Assembly (NCBI GenBank): GCA_021904315.1
Contig: CM038911.1
Coordinates: 8,095,390 to 8,159,389 of the forward strand
DNA length: 64,000 bases
Direction of reading: 5' to 3'
Source: Sphagnum magellanicum
Taxonomy: Eukaryota > Streptophyta > Sphagnopsida > Sphagnales > Sphagnaceae
The position numbers and the translations under genes were made by a program. Within the stretch, counting starts at the first letter, position 1, and each line of letters begins with the position of its first letter. Positions 13,334 to 26,212 of the stretch are shown here, piece after piece. The notes below the pieces were generated by a model. That model made no database searches. It saw only the letters and a program-made list of their open reading frames with translations, and had not been told where the DNA came from.

Positions 13334-13384
13334 GAGCGCTCCAGCGCTCTTAAGTCTCCCTCTCTCTCTCTCTCTCTCTCGTCT
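13334..13384 (+). promoter_or_regulatory. Perfect palindrome and CT microsatellite in the likely 5' leader
   Basis: A perfect 7-bp inverted repeat with a 2-base centre (GAGCGCT-CC-AGCGCTC, 13334-13349) is followed by an uninterrupted CT tract to about 13384. CT-rich tracts are typical of plant transcription start regions and 5' leaders. A likely leader intron follows: donor GAG|GTATGT at 13567/13568 and acceptor after a poly-T tract near 13761, just before the start codon. Confidence 0.5.
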
Positions 13385-13787
13385 CTTCCTGTGGCTCTCT
13401 TCATTCTCTTCTCTCTTCCCCGTTCTTTGTGTTTTGCTTCGGTCCGTGGTGTGTATGTTTTGCTGCTGCCAGTTTTGTGTGAATTAGGGAAGAGGTGGAT
13501 GGTCAATGGCGCATGAGAAGAAGAACGATCTCCTCCACTGACTGCATCATGAAGCTTTTTCCTTGAGGTATGTATGGATCATGATTGATGTTGTTGCACA
13601 AAGGAGAATCAACATGCAAATGCAAATGTGAACTTCTTTTCCATTTGAGAATCAAAATAGGTATGAAGGTTTTGCTCATTGGAGAGCTTTGTCGATCCTG
13701 TGCCCTAATATAACTTGGTCTTCTTTTTCTCAACGGGTTTTTTTTTTTTTTTGGGTGTCAGTTTTGTTACCTGATAGGACAGAAGCA

Positions 13788-16700
13788 ATGAGTGACACTC
13801 CAACTTTGGCCGAGAAGGCTCAGGGTTTACACCTAGGAGGAAGATCCTCCAAAACTGGAATTGCAGAAAAGCAGCCGACAGGAATCTCCTCTGTAAGATC
13901 TGCAGCAACAGCAGCAGCAGCAGCTTACGCATGGAGAAAAGCATCGAAGTCCAAGACTGGAGGAGGCTCCAGAGCCAATCTCTCTGTTATGCCTGTGTGG
14001 CCTTCCATGGATGGTGTAACAACCCCAGCAATCTCTAATGGCACTCTACCTCCTGTTGTCGGTGGAGGAAGGAGGCTTCCTTCACCTGGATCATCTCCTG
14101 CACTTCCACTGCCATTTGTTAGTTCACCAGACACCTCTATTTCACTGTCCACTGCAGCAAACAACATAGGTGATGGGAATGGTATGAGTATGTTAGGTGA
14201 AACCAGGTCAAAGGTGGGAAGTGTAGAGAGAAGAACAATTGACCAATGGAGAATGGCAACAGCAAAGGCCAGAGCTGCTACTAAAGTAGAGAAGGGAGAT
14301 GAGACAATCCGCCAATTAGAGCATCAGGTTTTGAAGCTGGAAGATGAACTGCGGGATGCAGCGGCCATTGAAGTTGCATTGTATTCGGTTGTGGCAGAGC
14401 ATGCAAGCTCTGCTCATAAGGTTCACACACCTGCCCGTCGCCTGGCAAGGTTCTACCTTCATGCATACAAAAACTGGAGCCCTGAAAGACGACCGAGTAT
14501 TGCAAGGAACATTGTGTCTGGACTTGTGTTGGTTGTCCGAGCTTGTGGGAATGATGTTCCAAGGTCTTAAATTTTGTAGCCTTTTTCCTGATGATATGTT
14601 GGTGTGACTTCCACAAAGGATTAATACCCCTGGCATTGAACTCTTGCATTTTCAATTTCATACTGCTGCAGACAAGAGTATATTAGGTCTTCATTTCATC
14701 GATATCTTCCATTGAAAAGATTTTCTGTTCCTGGAGTTTCTCTGGCGCTTCAAACATTATGGAAACCATGGAGTCTTTTCTCAATTTGTATGCTGGTACA
14801 TGAATCTGTACAGATATATTCTGTTTTAGTATATGTGTCCAATTTCCAATATTGGTCCATTTTCGTGTTTGAAGAATGTAAGAGGATAGGGAAAACAATG
14901 CAACTTATGTGAGAATTCTATGGATGCTTTTTCTTATTCATGCATTCTTTGTGGTAATTGACACAGGTTAACATACTGGTGGTCAAATGTAGTGGTTTTG
15001 AGAGAGACAATCAGTCAGTCTTGTGAGGATGTGGAGCTCTCAACCTCCAGCACTGAAACAGAGGGTGATGTACCTATTAGTAATGCAAATGGCAGTGACT
15101 TTGCTGCTCGGGCATTAAGATCACAACAGTTGCGAAAGAGCAGGCTGGCACAGGACACCAACCAGATGCTGAATCCACCACCAGGAGCTGGCAAGGATTG
15201 GCGAACTTGCAGCACATTCCTTTCTTCACTTATGAGAGTTGAAGCATGGATTCATGGAAGGGTCTTGAAGTCAGTATGGTGGCAGGTGAGCATTGTTGAG
15301 TATATGTTCAATTTGTGGAAGATGGATCAAAGGTTTACTTGATGATATATGTCTTGAAATCATCTCAAGGTATGCAATTTGCAATGAACTTGACAGACTA
15401 GCAGCTTTTGACCTTGCAATCTCTATATATATATTGTTACAGGCAATGACACCATGGATGCAGCTTGCTGCACCTGCAAGTACAAGAGGCAGCTCTGCTG
15501 ATGTCCATGGAGACCTGAACAAGTTTGCAGGTGATGCAAGAGAGCTATTTTCAAAGACAAAGGTGGACTCCAATCCTTGCAAATTAGGTGACACCCGGCA
15601 AGGAAATATTTCTGTGGAGATATGGAAGAGGGCCTTTGCAGATGCCCTGAAGCGGCTATGTCCACCTCAAGGAGAAGGACTTGACTGTGGCTGCTTACCA
15701 GTGCTAAAAAAAATGGTGGGATACTTTTTCTTTTTTCTCTGAATTTATATCTCAGTAAACTTTATGGCAAGGGATTCACACTGTCACTTGATTTGCAGGT
15801 AATTCAGGAATGTGTGACTAGACTGGATGTGGCTATGTTCAATGGGATTTTGCGGGATCCAGATGATGATGCTCCCACAGATCCCCTTGCAGATCCAATC
15901 ACAGATCTTTCTGTCCTTCCAATTCCCATTGGTGGCCTCACATTTGGAGCTGGATCTCATCTAAATAATGTGGTGAGTTCCCTTTCATAGCAGATGCTTG
16001 TAGTTGTTCCCAACTACCAGAGCTTGTTTTCTCATTCCTAAGTGGGAAGCTTTTCTAACCCCACTTTTTTTGGGGGGCGGTGGTTGGGTTCTGTCTATGG
16101 CCTTTCTCCTGTTCTTTGTTCCTCTTCTTCTTGGGGTTTCTTGGTCTTCTTGTTCTCTTTCAGGTTTTGTTGACATGGCTGATTTTACCTGTTACTGCTG
16201 GTCTTGTTTCAGAAACTCAGTATGTCGCCTAATGTTTGACATCAACCTACACCCATTGCTGGCAACTTATGAAGTCAGTGGGGATGTTATGGTAGGTGGT
16301 CAATGCCATAGATGTAGCTGTTGAGGGTCCCTGAACATGCATATGACCATCACTGTCATTCAAACTGCTCCTCAATTCTGATTTGTGGTCTTGCTTTTTC
16401 TTTTCTTTAGCTAAGTTTTCCTCTTTTTCTTGCTTTCTGATTATTACTGGTATAACCTTATTGTAGGGTCATCTCTCACTTCTTTTCAGGTTGACATAGA
16501 TCATAAGTATTGAGAAATTCTCAGTACTTACGAAGATATTTTCTTGAGAGAAAGTTCTGCTTGTAACAAGATTGGCTTTGCTGCAAATCAAATTCTATTC
16601 TACTGCACAATCTGCCATAGAAGAATCCTTCTCACTTAACATTATGCAGGTTGTGAACTGGTCAACATGGCTATCAGCCCTTGTGAGCATTAAAGACCGG

Positions 16701-18186
16701 ATCCCTGTAGAATCCAGAAATGGAGAAGGAATTGCAGCAAAGCCAAAGGAGATTGAAGATGAAGAGCCTGTGCAGTTCAATTTGCTAAAGGCCACTGGTG
16801 ATCTTCTGATGCTTCCCAAGGACATTCTTTTGGACAGTGAGATAAGAAGAGAGGCACTTCTCAAACCCTTTCCTTCTAGACTTTGCAGGCAGTGGCATCC
16901 TAGGACAAGTCTCTGTGTCAAGTTCTGTGAGATCACCCAAGTCCCAAAATATATATGGTCAAATCCTATTTCTGACTTGAATGAAAGTTTTAGTCAGCTA
17001 AGAATGGAGAAACTCACACACAGTTAGCTTGTGTAGGGCACTTGGATAACTTCATATCCTGCTGAAATGAATCCCTTATTGTTGTGCATGACCTGTGTCA
17101 ATGTTTAGATCCACTGCTGGCATTTAAATCATTTCCATGAATGATGGAAAGTAAGCTGGTTCTTTCTGCTTTTTGCCTAACATGCTTTCATGGGAGGAGT
17201 TTACATGTGATTCAAGGCAATGGAAAATCTAATTCATTCCTGAGGTTCACATGTAGTACATTATCAAACTGAGGCTTGGTTCTTGTACTGCTGTATGGTG
17301 TATTTGCAGGTATGTCCAGCACTGAGCTTACCTCTCATACGTCGAGTGTTGGCCAACTTTGTACCTGACATTTTTTCTCCAGAGCCCATCTCACCTACCC
17401 TTTTGGCTGAACTCAATAGTGAGGTATGACTTTGTAATGCCCCTTTGGAATTTGGATTTTGAACTGAAAGACATTTCAGGAAATGCTGATTGGTGCTCTT
17501 ACATTGCAATGTTCTAAATTCTACCAAGAACTGTTTTAGTTAACATCCCTTCATAAAGAGTCAGAGCAGATTTGCTCCCTGGCAAGATTTTGTAAGTGAT
17601 CTGGTCTTCAGCAACCCTCCTGGAGCTGAGGCTCCTAAGATAGCATAGCTCCCATGGCACATAGGTGTAGTCTACTGATCCCTGGGTGTCAAGACTATTT
17701 GCTTAGCAGTAATGAAGGGCACCAAAGTTCCCTCCTGGGACCCTATCATGCTCATTTCAGGTAGCATTTGGCTTTTCTTGTTTTTTGGTCAAGTTGGAGT
17801 TTTATTGTTCTCAATAGAGCATTGAGTCCCTGATCTTACTGCAGGTTTCACTTGAAAGGAAGAACCAAGGTGAAGCAGATATAAGTTCTGATGATATTGC
17901 CATGGCCTGTGTTCCTCCAATATTCTACTCCCCACCATCTACAAACTTTGTTCGGGTTTGGATTGGGGAGCCCTCTGGAGCTGCCACTTGGGGAAGGAGC
18001 AGCTCCTCAGCTTTGCGGAAGGGCTATACCAGTGATGAGGAACTGGAGGAATACCAAAACCCTCTTGCATTGTTGGAAGATAAGCCCCACTATGATTCGA
18101 CTAGTGCTGGGAAAAAGAAGAAGAAGGAAGAGGTGGTTGGTGGTTCTCGATTTCAATTACTGAGGGAAGCTTGGATATCATCATAA
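13788..18186 (+). CDS. EEIG1/EHBP1-related plant protein lacking the NT-C2 domain (At2g42320 'gar2-like' type)
   Basis: Seven coding exons: 13788-14563, 14967-15285, 15443-15715, 15799-15972, 16650-16853, 17310-17423 and 17845-18186, giving 733 aa. The first in-frame ATG (13788) follows a 5' leader intron. Residues 1-170 are Ser/Ala/Gly-rich and probably disordered. 171-195 is a coiled coil. 195-260 is the family signature (AIEVALYSVVAEHASS, KVHTPARRL, SGLVLVVRACGNDVP), continued by LTYWWSNVVVLR across intron 1. Later conserved blocks are VEAWIHGRVLKSVWWQ, RLCPPQGEGLDCGCLP, RLDVAMFNGILRD, NWSTWLSALV, LLMLPKDILL, PLIRRVLANFVPD, LRKGYTSDEELEE and the C-terminal LLREAW. These agree with the C-terminal half of Arabidopsis EEIG1-like proteins as I recall them. 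Exact biochemical role is unknown; the central region resembles dilute/myosin cargo-type helices, so trafficking is an inference. Intron 5 appears to start with GC. Confidence 0.88.
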
Positions 18187-19479
18187 ATTTCTCCAACTAC
18201 ATGGACCCATTGATGTGTTGCTGTCCATTCCTGACAACGTTTGATGTTCCTCTTTTGACTGAGATAAGTCTTTACTGGATTGTCTACTACAAATTAGTAG
18301 GCCCCAAAGCAAGGCACTTCAGATATTGTGGTGACTCATGCAAGATGAGAGTTGGTATGATATGGTGATTTTTGGGTAAGTGCAAATGCTGTGACCAAGG
18401 TAGGAAGATCATTATGAATAATAATCAAGAAAATGCACATGTGCTCTGTACCAGGTTACATCTCTCAAAAGTTTGGAGCTGTAACAATTCTTTTTAGTTT
18501 CTAAGACATACATGGTGCAGCAGAGGGCACTGGTACTGGAAATATTTTCTTTTTTCATTGTATAGATACCTGTAGATGAGAAACCTGGAAAAGTGTATTT
18601 GATTGCACATACAGCTAGAACTACAGGCTGCAATATTCATGTTGAGAAATTTGACAGATTTTCCATTTCTTTGCTCCAATTCACCTCATAGTTTGTTGAT
18701 CAGAATGTATCTGGCAAGAAATATCAGTTCCCATTTTACATATGTGAAACTCGGGCTTTATATGATGGTTTGCCTTGAATTTTGGGTGGACTTTTGAATA
18801 CTTTATCTATAACCATTGTTGACAGCTGATGAAGTGTGTGGGTAGTTATTGCAGCTCGTTGTCATGTGATTTGGGATCAATATGAAGGTCTGAGACTTTG
18901 TGAGCGACTCTCATAAGGTTATGAGCACTCATTGTCCTGGTTCCTTTCAAAATGCAGGACCTATGACTGTTATATCAATATTAATATTCATTATTGTTAG
19001 ATAAACACTAGGTATACTTATGTTGTCACCAGTTCATAATTGATTCATGATGCTGTTGCCTACTTAGATCAGACCGATATAGAATTTCCAATGGTTCTTT
19101 GGTACCAATTTTCTTTCTCTTATTCCATATTTGCAGACACCCATATACCAGGATCCAACTATTGCTATTGATTTGAGATTGACACTAGGTTACAAGCCTC
19201 TTTATGACCATTTTGAATCCTTGTAGTAAGCATTTAGTAACTGGGTAACCTTCAATCACAAAGTTATTGATCTAGGATGCTATAAATGTACTGCCTTAGG
19301 GTATTGAAAATATGCATGTCTACATAAAGAAAGTCACTTACAGAGTTAAAATACTTCACATTCTGTAAAGCCCTCCTAGTTTTAGTGCAAGCAGAGGCAT
19401 GCATATTTGGTAATTAGACCCCATCCATATGGAGGGTTCTTCTGCCTGTATGACCCAAAGGCATTACGTTCTTGAGGCA
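18187..19479 (+). other. 3' flank of the EEIG1-like gene
   Basis: Probable 3' untranslated region and flank; several hundred bases of moderate composition then AT-rich DNA. No further exon was recognised. Confidence 0.4.
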
Positions 19480-19484
19480 GAATG

Positions 19485-19583
19485 GGGTAATGAATGTGTG
19501 TAATGCCTTTGGGTCTATGAATGCAATGATCAAGTTGCATTACCTTCATAGACCCAAAGGCATTAAATTCATATTCATTTTCC
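19485..19583. repeat. Hairpin with perfect 21-bp arms
   Basis: Arms at 19501-19521 and 19545-19565 are perfect reverse complements (core GCCTTTGGGTCTATGAA / TTCATAGACCCAAAGGC). The 23-base centre contains a further small stem (TGCAA..TTGCA). Outside the arms the flanks pair imperfectly (AATGAATGTG with CATATTCATT). A third copy of GACCCAAAGGCATTA lies at 19452-19466. It could be a small foldback element or a small-RNA precursor. Confidence 0.7.
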
Positions 19584-22500
19584 ACAGAACATGAGTTGCT
19601 CTTGTGGAATTTGGGCTTGAAATTACCTAAAACCAATCAAATGTTTATTGGTCCTTCATGAAATGTAGAAATACGGTCTCCCTAGTAGATTGTGTTCAGA
19701 CTTGTGGTTGAAAATAGTCTCTGTCTGGTTCTATTTGTTGGTGGAAATTTAACGTCAAGTGATTGATGAAACTCGAATTGCTCATGTAGGGATGCAAACG
19801 GTGTTGACTTGATCATGTTGTTGATGATTGCTGCAAAATTATGCATAAAGGTGATTGTGTTTTATTGTGGTCATTTCATTGAACTCGACACTCTTGATCA
19901 TTTAGATACCCATCATGCCTTGAAATGTCTAGATTGAAAATCTAATTTTTGTTGAAGTATTGTTGTCATCTTTTGTGTTTGTCAAGTTTTTCTTTTTTGC
20001 TTGGCAAGCTTTTTGTGCTTAAGGGCTTTTTGTTTTTTGGGGGGTACTTTTTATTGTAAGACATTTGGTTTTCATATTACTTCGCTCCTGGTACATAGTG
20101 GAGTTGTTTGCATGAGGATGAAGAGGTGGAAATGGACTATGGATGTGATGTCACATGGAACTTTGATCACAAAACTAATGAAATGTGTCTTATCAAAAAT
20201 GCTCATAAAACCTTTGGTATGAACTTTCAAAGAGAGTTTCAAAAGTGATGTGAACAAGGCCCGAAGAACCACTTTTTGTGATCATGTTGAAATTGATCGA
20301 AAAATTGGCATGAATATTTCTATAGAAACTATTATGAGAAGAAGGGGAATTATGTAACTAGGCTTACAATTGCATATTTTTTGTTGTGTCGACTACTTAC
20401 AATTTGTCATTTTTTCTTACAGAAAGTTGCATTGGACGAGTTGCATCAATTCCAAACATGACATGATGAACATATGAGAACCCACATGCATGTATACAAT
20501 CACAAAATAACATGCAACTCACTTGCAAACTAATCATTCAGGTTCGGTTGTCCACTACCACATAGATATCCTAAGAAAAATGATTGCAATTCATTGTGGC
20601 TCTTTGTGGATTTTCATTCATTCAATATAGATGACAAGAGTTCAATTTTAAAAGACTAAGTTGCAACCAATGCATTATAAAATATGGTACTATCTTACTA
20701 TTAGTGGGTTTTGCCAATGGTAATTATTTTATAACTAATTCAATTTAATCAATACTAAACTACAACTGGTGAATTTGGTGAAATTTGATATATTATTTTG
20801 CTAATTGCTTGAAACTCAAATATAAATCTAATATCCATTGTGAAACACATATTTCATGATTCCATTTGACAAATAACGTCAAACATTTTGAAAATGTTAT
20901 AATCATATATATTAACATTCAATGTTAGAAAATATGATGTTCTAAAATATTTTCAAAGATGGACCTTTCTAATGGTATGTAATTAAATCTCTATTTCTGT
21001 ATGCAAAGCTATTAGTTGTTACAACTTGTTTATTGTTCTTTAAATCTAAGATGTCCACACCTTGTTTTATTGTGAATTGTGATATGGTGCTAGATATGGA
21101 ATGATGCTTCCATAAAATGTCATAATGATTTCTTTGCAATTCAAAAAATTATTTAATGTCCATATTTTGAAAATAAATAGGAGTTCCCAACAACTATAAT
21201 GCACTTAATTAGCAATGCACATACACTTAGGTCACATGCATCACACCTAATCACTTCTTGCAACTAATTTAACTTGCAAAAGCTTAGTAAACCAAACATC
21301 TTAAATGGTGTCAATGAATTTCACATTCTTTCCTTTTCAAGCATTTTTTTTTTGCTCAGATGTTTTGGCACTTTAATATGCTAAACATTGACAAACATGA
21401 TATTTCCAAAAGGAGATGCAAGATTAGGGTTTTCAAGGATTCAAGTTCCCAAAAAAACATGTATCTAAAATTGGGGTGTGGGGTGTAGAGGGTCCATTGA
21501 TGATAGTAATGTAAAATATATTTACTACCAAAGTCCAACACAAATAACAAAAGAATTGAGGATACAAAGGATACAAATTTAGTAAGAACTTTTGAGGCTC
21601 AACTAGTTTGAGCATTAAAATGCTTGAAATGACAAAGGAATAATTGAAAATCAAGTTTCAAACCACAAGGAATCAAGATAACATTCATGAATCAAAAAAA
21701 AAAAAAAAAAAAAAAAAAAACAAACAAACAAAGATTCATGAGTCACAATTCAATAGAACAAACTTTACAAGAAAAGAAACTTGTCGCTTGATTTTTAAAA
21801 AACTTTGGATAATCGCAAACTTGACAATGTGCAATGCCACAATGTTTGTTGCTATTGCTATTGTAGCATCTCCAATGCATTGACAATCATAATTACAACA
21901 TGCCATACGTTGCAACTTGTAAGACTCAAGCTTAAAAACCCACAAGCTTAAAAACTTCCACCATGCAAACAATCAAGATGAACATAGTATCCTCAATGAT
22001 AACTCACAATATTTACTACACAATGCACATTACCTACAACCTAATTGGACACAAAGATACACACAATCAAAAACTACAATGCACAATGCATTGTAATCGC
22101 TTAACGTTCATAGCATGCAAGAGTCAAATGACAAAATTCCTAATGAAAAGCAAGTGGTGATGAATCCTTAAAAAAAAAACATGTTGATGTCAATTAGCAA
22201 TTACAAACTAATATGCTTTTAACATTCAAAACAACCAATAATAATCTTGTTGCTTAACTTATCATGTTCCATATCTAGGACAAGATGGTATTATTAATCG
22301 ACATGGTATCAAAGTTTTCACCACCTCATGGTTAATATAAAATCCAAATTTGCATAAAATTGACATCCACATACCAAATTAATGCACCATCAAATTTGTC
22401 TTTGGGGATTCTTCATTTGTGTTTGTTGTGAAATGCTTTATACAACAATTCAAAAATTGGCTAAATTTGTAAGACGGTTATTTGATGTTTTCAATTACAT

Positions 22501-22600
22501 ATACCTTAAACCACCACATGTGGACAAATTAAAATAACTAAATAAAATTTAAAAATTTAAAAATTAAAAAAAAAAAAAAACCCCAATGCTATTGAGAACT
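19584..22600. other. AT-rich intergenic DNA, no gene seen
   Basis: No credible coding region on either strand. Contains a poly-A run of about 28 bases near 21692-21719 and general A/T-rich sequence. Confidence 0.4.
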
Positions 22601-23577
22601 AGCACAAATGAGAACAGAAAAATCTCAAAGTTGACATCACCTCAAACAACCTATCCATGCCAATTGTAAAATCCAACATGCAAAACACAAATGAAGAGAG
22701 CTTGCTTCTAGCCTTAATTTTTCAACATGTTGCGGGGGAGATTTTGGCTTCATCCGGAGCCCTACTTACCAAAGCCAAAATACTAAACCTTAAGAAAAGT
22801 ATGAAGTACCCAAGTTGCCATCTAAGGTTATCCAGGTTATACCCTAGAGAAAAAGAGCTTGTCCACTATGCACCAAGTCTAAAATCGGTTAGTCTCTGAA
22901 AATGGGTTAAAACATTAGGATAAAACATTTGAGAGGGCTGATTCTTTTGTGTGTTACACACCATTGCACATCCCCATATATTCAAAGTAAAAACACTAGA
23001 CAAGCTTCCACACTACCGAGCACAAGGACACAAAATATTGGTGGGAGTGGGCCTTACCAAGTTCAACACCTTCTTCATAAGTGGAGTGGACCCTTGGAGT
23101 GGACCCTATTATGGGGCCCTTCTCGTTAGTACATTTGAGTTGAAAACAATTTCTTGTCCACTAAATGTGCCTTTTTGGGACATGGAGAAAAAGAAGACCC
23201 AAAAGGGAAAACACACAAAGTTGAGGGAAGAAAAGCAAAGTTTACACAATAAACGTTGCTTTGTTGTTTTTCTCGTCTCTTTTCTCCTCAATGGGATTCG
23301 TTCTTCTTCACACATTTTGCCAACAAAATGGTTCCCTTGAGGTGAGATAAATGAATAAAGGCAACATGAGTGTTCTTTTCCCCCCCCCAATACAATCATC
23401 ACAAATGCCCTTTAAGGAATCCTATATAACTTGGGTACTTCATGTCCTACTTGGCCTTGGAGGGGGTTTGAGTGATTCTTTTGGAGTGTTAGTTTATTCT
23501 TTTAGGCTACATCACAAAAGAAAGAATACTCCGAGGATTCTTCACTAGAGCACCACGGCATGACAAGAGAGGAGCTC
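22601..23577. other. Unclassified, less AT-rich intergenic segment
   Basis: Composition is more balanced than the flanks. Translations in all frames are broken and I recognise no domain. It directly abuts repeat family 2 (copy 2), so the two may belong to one larger element such as an LTR-type remnant; that is inference only. Confidence 0.3.
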
Positions 23578-23920
23578 AATCTCAAGGCAAGGATATTGTG
23601 TTTAGATTCATTATAGAGTATAATAGTAGTAGCTTAAGGGATTTTGGCCTTGTACTAGGGTAGTAGGTCTGTTGTTTTTTTTATATGAGGATTTTTGAAA
23701 GAAAATAATAATAATATTTTGGCTTTTTGTTGAAACTTGAGATTAGTTAACGAGTTATGATATCTTGAAGCTTTTTGGTTTCTCTTTTTAAATGATTTTT
23801 TTTTTTTTTTGAAGATTATGTTTTCTTGCATGGTGAAATATTTGAGCTTCCATAATTCTTCTTTTGCAGTAAGATACTTTTTAATGTAAAATGGCAAGGT
23901 CACGGGTGTGAAAAGGCCCT
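23578..23920 (-). repeat. Dispersed repeat family 2, copy 2
   Basis: Inverted relative to the copies at 12.8 and 50.4 kb and parallel to the copy at 31.3 kb. Shared phrases: CAAGGCAAGGATATTGTGTT, GCTTAAGGGATTTTGG, TATATGAGGATTTTTGAAAG, GAAACTTGAGATTAGTTA and TGGTGAAATATTTGAG. Confidence 0.8.
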
Positions 23921-25304
23921 TGTTAATGATAATTTTGGTTATTGAAAAGATTTTTATTTATTTATTTTTTTCATGTTTTTCTAAAAAGGAAACACTAGGA
24001 ATAAAAATGTATGTATCCTATGGTGGCAATATAGGTGTCGTCGGTGGAGTGCATGTTTTCCTTGCCTTTGTTCTTTTTTAGCACAATTGACAAGGGAACA
24101 AATGCCCTTCATTGAATTCAATCTTTGGATCTACCCAATTGTGAGGGGGGGGGGGGGGGGGGGGGATTTGACAATCTAATTATATAAGGGTTTGGTTCTT
24201 GACATGATTTGTTCCTTTGCCCTTTTGTGACCCACTTTGAGTTTTGCTTTTTTTTTTTTGGCTTGAACTTGTTGGAGAGGGTAGTTTCTCTCTCTCTCTC
24301 TCTTTGTTCCTTCTTTTTTCCCCTTTTGTTGGGTGCTTTGTTTTAATCAAGTTTGCCATGGGTTTCATTCATAAAACTTGCAATCTGCATTTGGGGATGG
24401 TGATGAAACTCTAATAATGGACCCAAAATTACATCACATGGGGTTGGGGAAAATAGAAGACCCGCCAAACCCCCCTCCCACCCCCCTCCCCAACTCACCA
24501 AGCCAATAAAAGTATTTGACAGGCCATCAATTTAATTTAGTTTTAGCTTTTGATGCATTGTGTTCAAAACCCTTCATGGATTTGTGCTTTTTTTTTGTCC
24601 ACATTTTTTGGCTCTTGATAGGCTCAACCTTCAACCCCTGAAAAGGTTGCAGTAGCCAATTTTGGCTACAAGTTAAAAACTTTCACCAGCCATCTAGGCT
24701 TTAAGGGAGGGAGAGAGGGGGGGGGAGGGAGGGGGGAAGCCAAAAAAAGAAAAGAAAAAAAAAAAAAAAATTTAAAACTTGGCTGCCAAGTAAGGTCTCC
24801 CCAAAAGGCTTAACTATACTTGGTGCAAGTGCCTTGACATCACTCTTACAGCCCACCTACAAATGTGAAGTATTATAGTTAAGCCTTTTGGCAAAATTCT
24901 CCAAGGCCAAGAGAAAATTTTCACCCCAAATGCTCTTAAAACCCTAAACCCTAAACACAATCCAACATCGATTGGTACTCGATATCAATGGGTATGTGGG
25001 CTTTAGACCACGTTAACTCTCTCAAAGTGAGGATTTGAGTCCTCAAAGTAACCACCCACCCTTGGTTTATTGTCTTGCCTAAGGATGGTTATTTTGGGGG
25101 AACTCCCCGCTCCTCTTTGGGAGTTACCCTACATGAAATATGTCTCTCACTTTCTATGCAAAATTGAATGAAAATTGTGAGAAATGGTAAGAATGTGTAA
25201 CATGGACCATCATGGTTAGGTAATTTTAAGTATGGTTAGGTGATTGAAGTGTAATATGAATTTACCCATATGAGCCTAGAAATAATGGAGACCTGCAAAT
25301 AGGA
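23921..25304. other. Intergenic, low-complexity tracts, no gene seen
   Basis: Includes an uninterrupted run of 21 G (24145-24165), a CT microsatellite (about 24288-24303), a C-rich patch near 24470-24490, a G-rich patch near 24710-24740 and a short telomere-like AAACCCTAAACCCTAAAC at about 24940-24957. Confidence 0.5.
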
Positions 25305-25650
25305 TTTGAATCAGGTAGGCCACCCTAAAAAATTCCAAAAAATTATATGTATATATGGCCATCAACCTTATAATTTTGAGGAATTAGGTTGATGCCAAAA
25401 TGTCAAATAACAAAGAGTATAAATTTTGGAGCTATTCCATTTCTCTTTAATAATTTTGGATATATATATATATATATATTTGTTTTTTTGGCATCAACCT
25501 ATAGTTTTCTATAATCTTTAGGTTTTTTTTTGAATTAGGTAGGCTACCAAAAAAATAATAATAATTCCACAAAATTATAGGTTGATGCCAAAATGTAAAA
25601 TAGCAAAGAGTATAAAATTTTGGAGCTATTCCATTTCTCTTTAATAATTA
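25305..25650 (+). repeat. Two-copy direct duplication, about 200 bp apart
   Basis: The phrases GTTGATGCCAAAATGT, CAAAGAGTATAAA and GGAGCTATTCCATTTCTCTT recur at about 25388-25450 and 25580-25645. Each copy is preceded by a GAAT(C/T)AGGTAGGC(C/T)ACC phrase (25308 and 25531). A TA microsatellite (about 25458-25480) lies between them. Confidence 0.75.
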
Positions 25651-26212
25651 GGAGATGGACTTCTTTTCTCCTTTTTTTTTCCCCCTTTTTGGGGGGGGTT
25701 TTGGGTAGGCCAGGGAGCTAGCACCAGACTGGCAGCATCTCCCAGCCAGCCAGCCAGCCAGCCAGCCCAGCCAACACGCAAGGAAGGAAAAAAATAAAAT
25801 AAAATAAAATAGCATGGGACCACCAACAACCCTAACCCACCTGGCCAGATTTTTCATTTAAAGAAATTCAAAAAGCCTTCAGAAAAAAGATGCTCTAGAA
25901 GCTACTCTCACTTTTGTCACTGGAATCTAATCCACATTGGTAGGAGGAAAAGAGGGGGCCCAGAAAAAAAAAAAAAAACCAAAAGGAGACAAAAAGACTT
26001 GAAAAAGAATATGTTGTTGTAACTTAATGCTTGTTATTTATTTATTTATTTATTTACTTTTGTGTGTGTGTTTTGTTTTCTTGTGTGTGAAGCAAGGAAT
26101 GAATGACCTCATAATTTCTAACTATGAAAACATTTTTTTTTTTTTGTTTTCATATATGGTTTTTTTTCTTGTTCTTGTTCTTCTTTTTCTCCTTTGTCCT
26201 CATATTTACAAA
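25651..26212. other. Simple-repeat-rich intergenic segment
   Basis: Contains an (AGCC)n-like tract at 25742-25768, an AAAAT-type tract near 25790-25810 and a TTTA tract near 26035-26055. No gene seen. Confidence 0.4.

Noticed and set aside
13162-13516. Overlapping frames of 60-115 codons on both strands around 13.1-13.5 kb
   Set aside because: They are created by the CT microsatellite in the leader of the EEIG1-like gene; composition is Ser/Leu or Arg/Glu repeats.
24940-24957. True telomere or interstitial telomere array
   Set aside because: Only two to three repeats; too short for a telomere relic and of a length that recurs by chance or as a telo-box.
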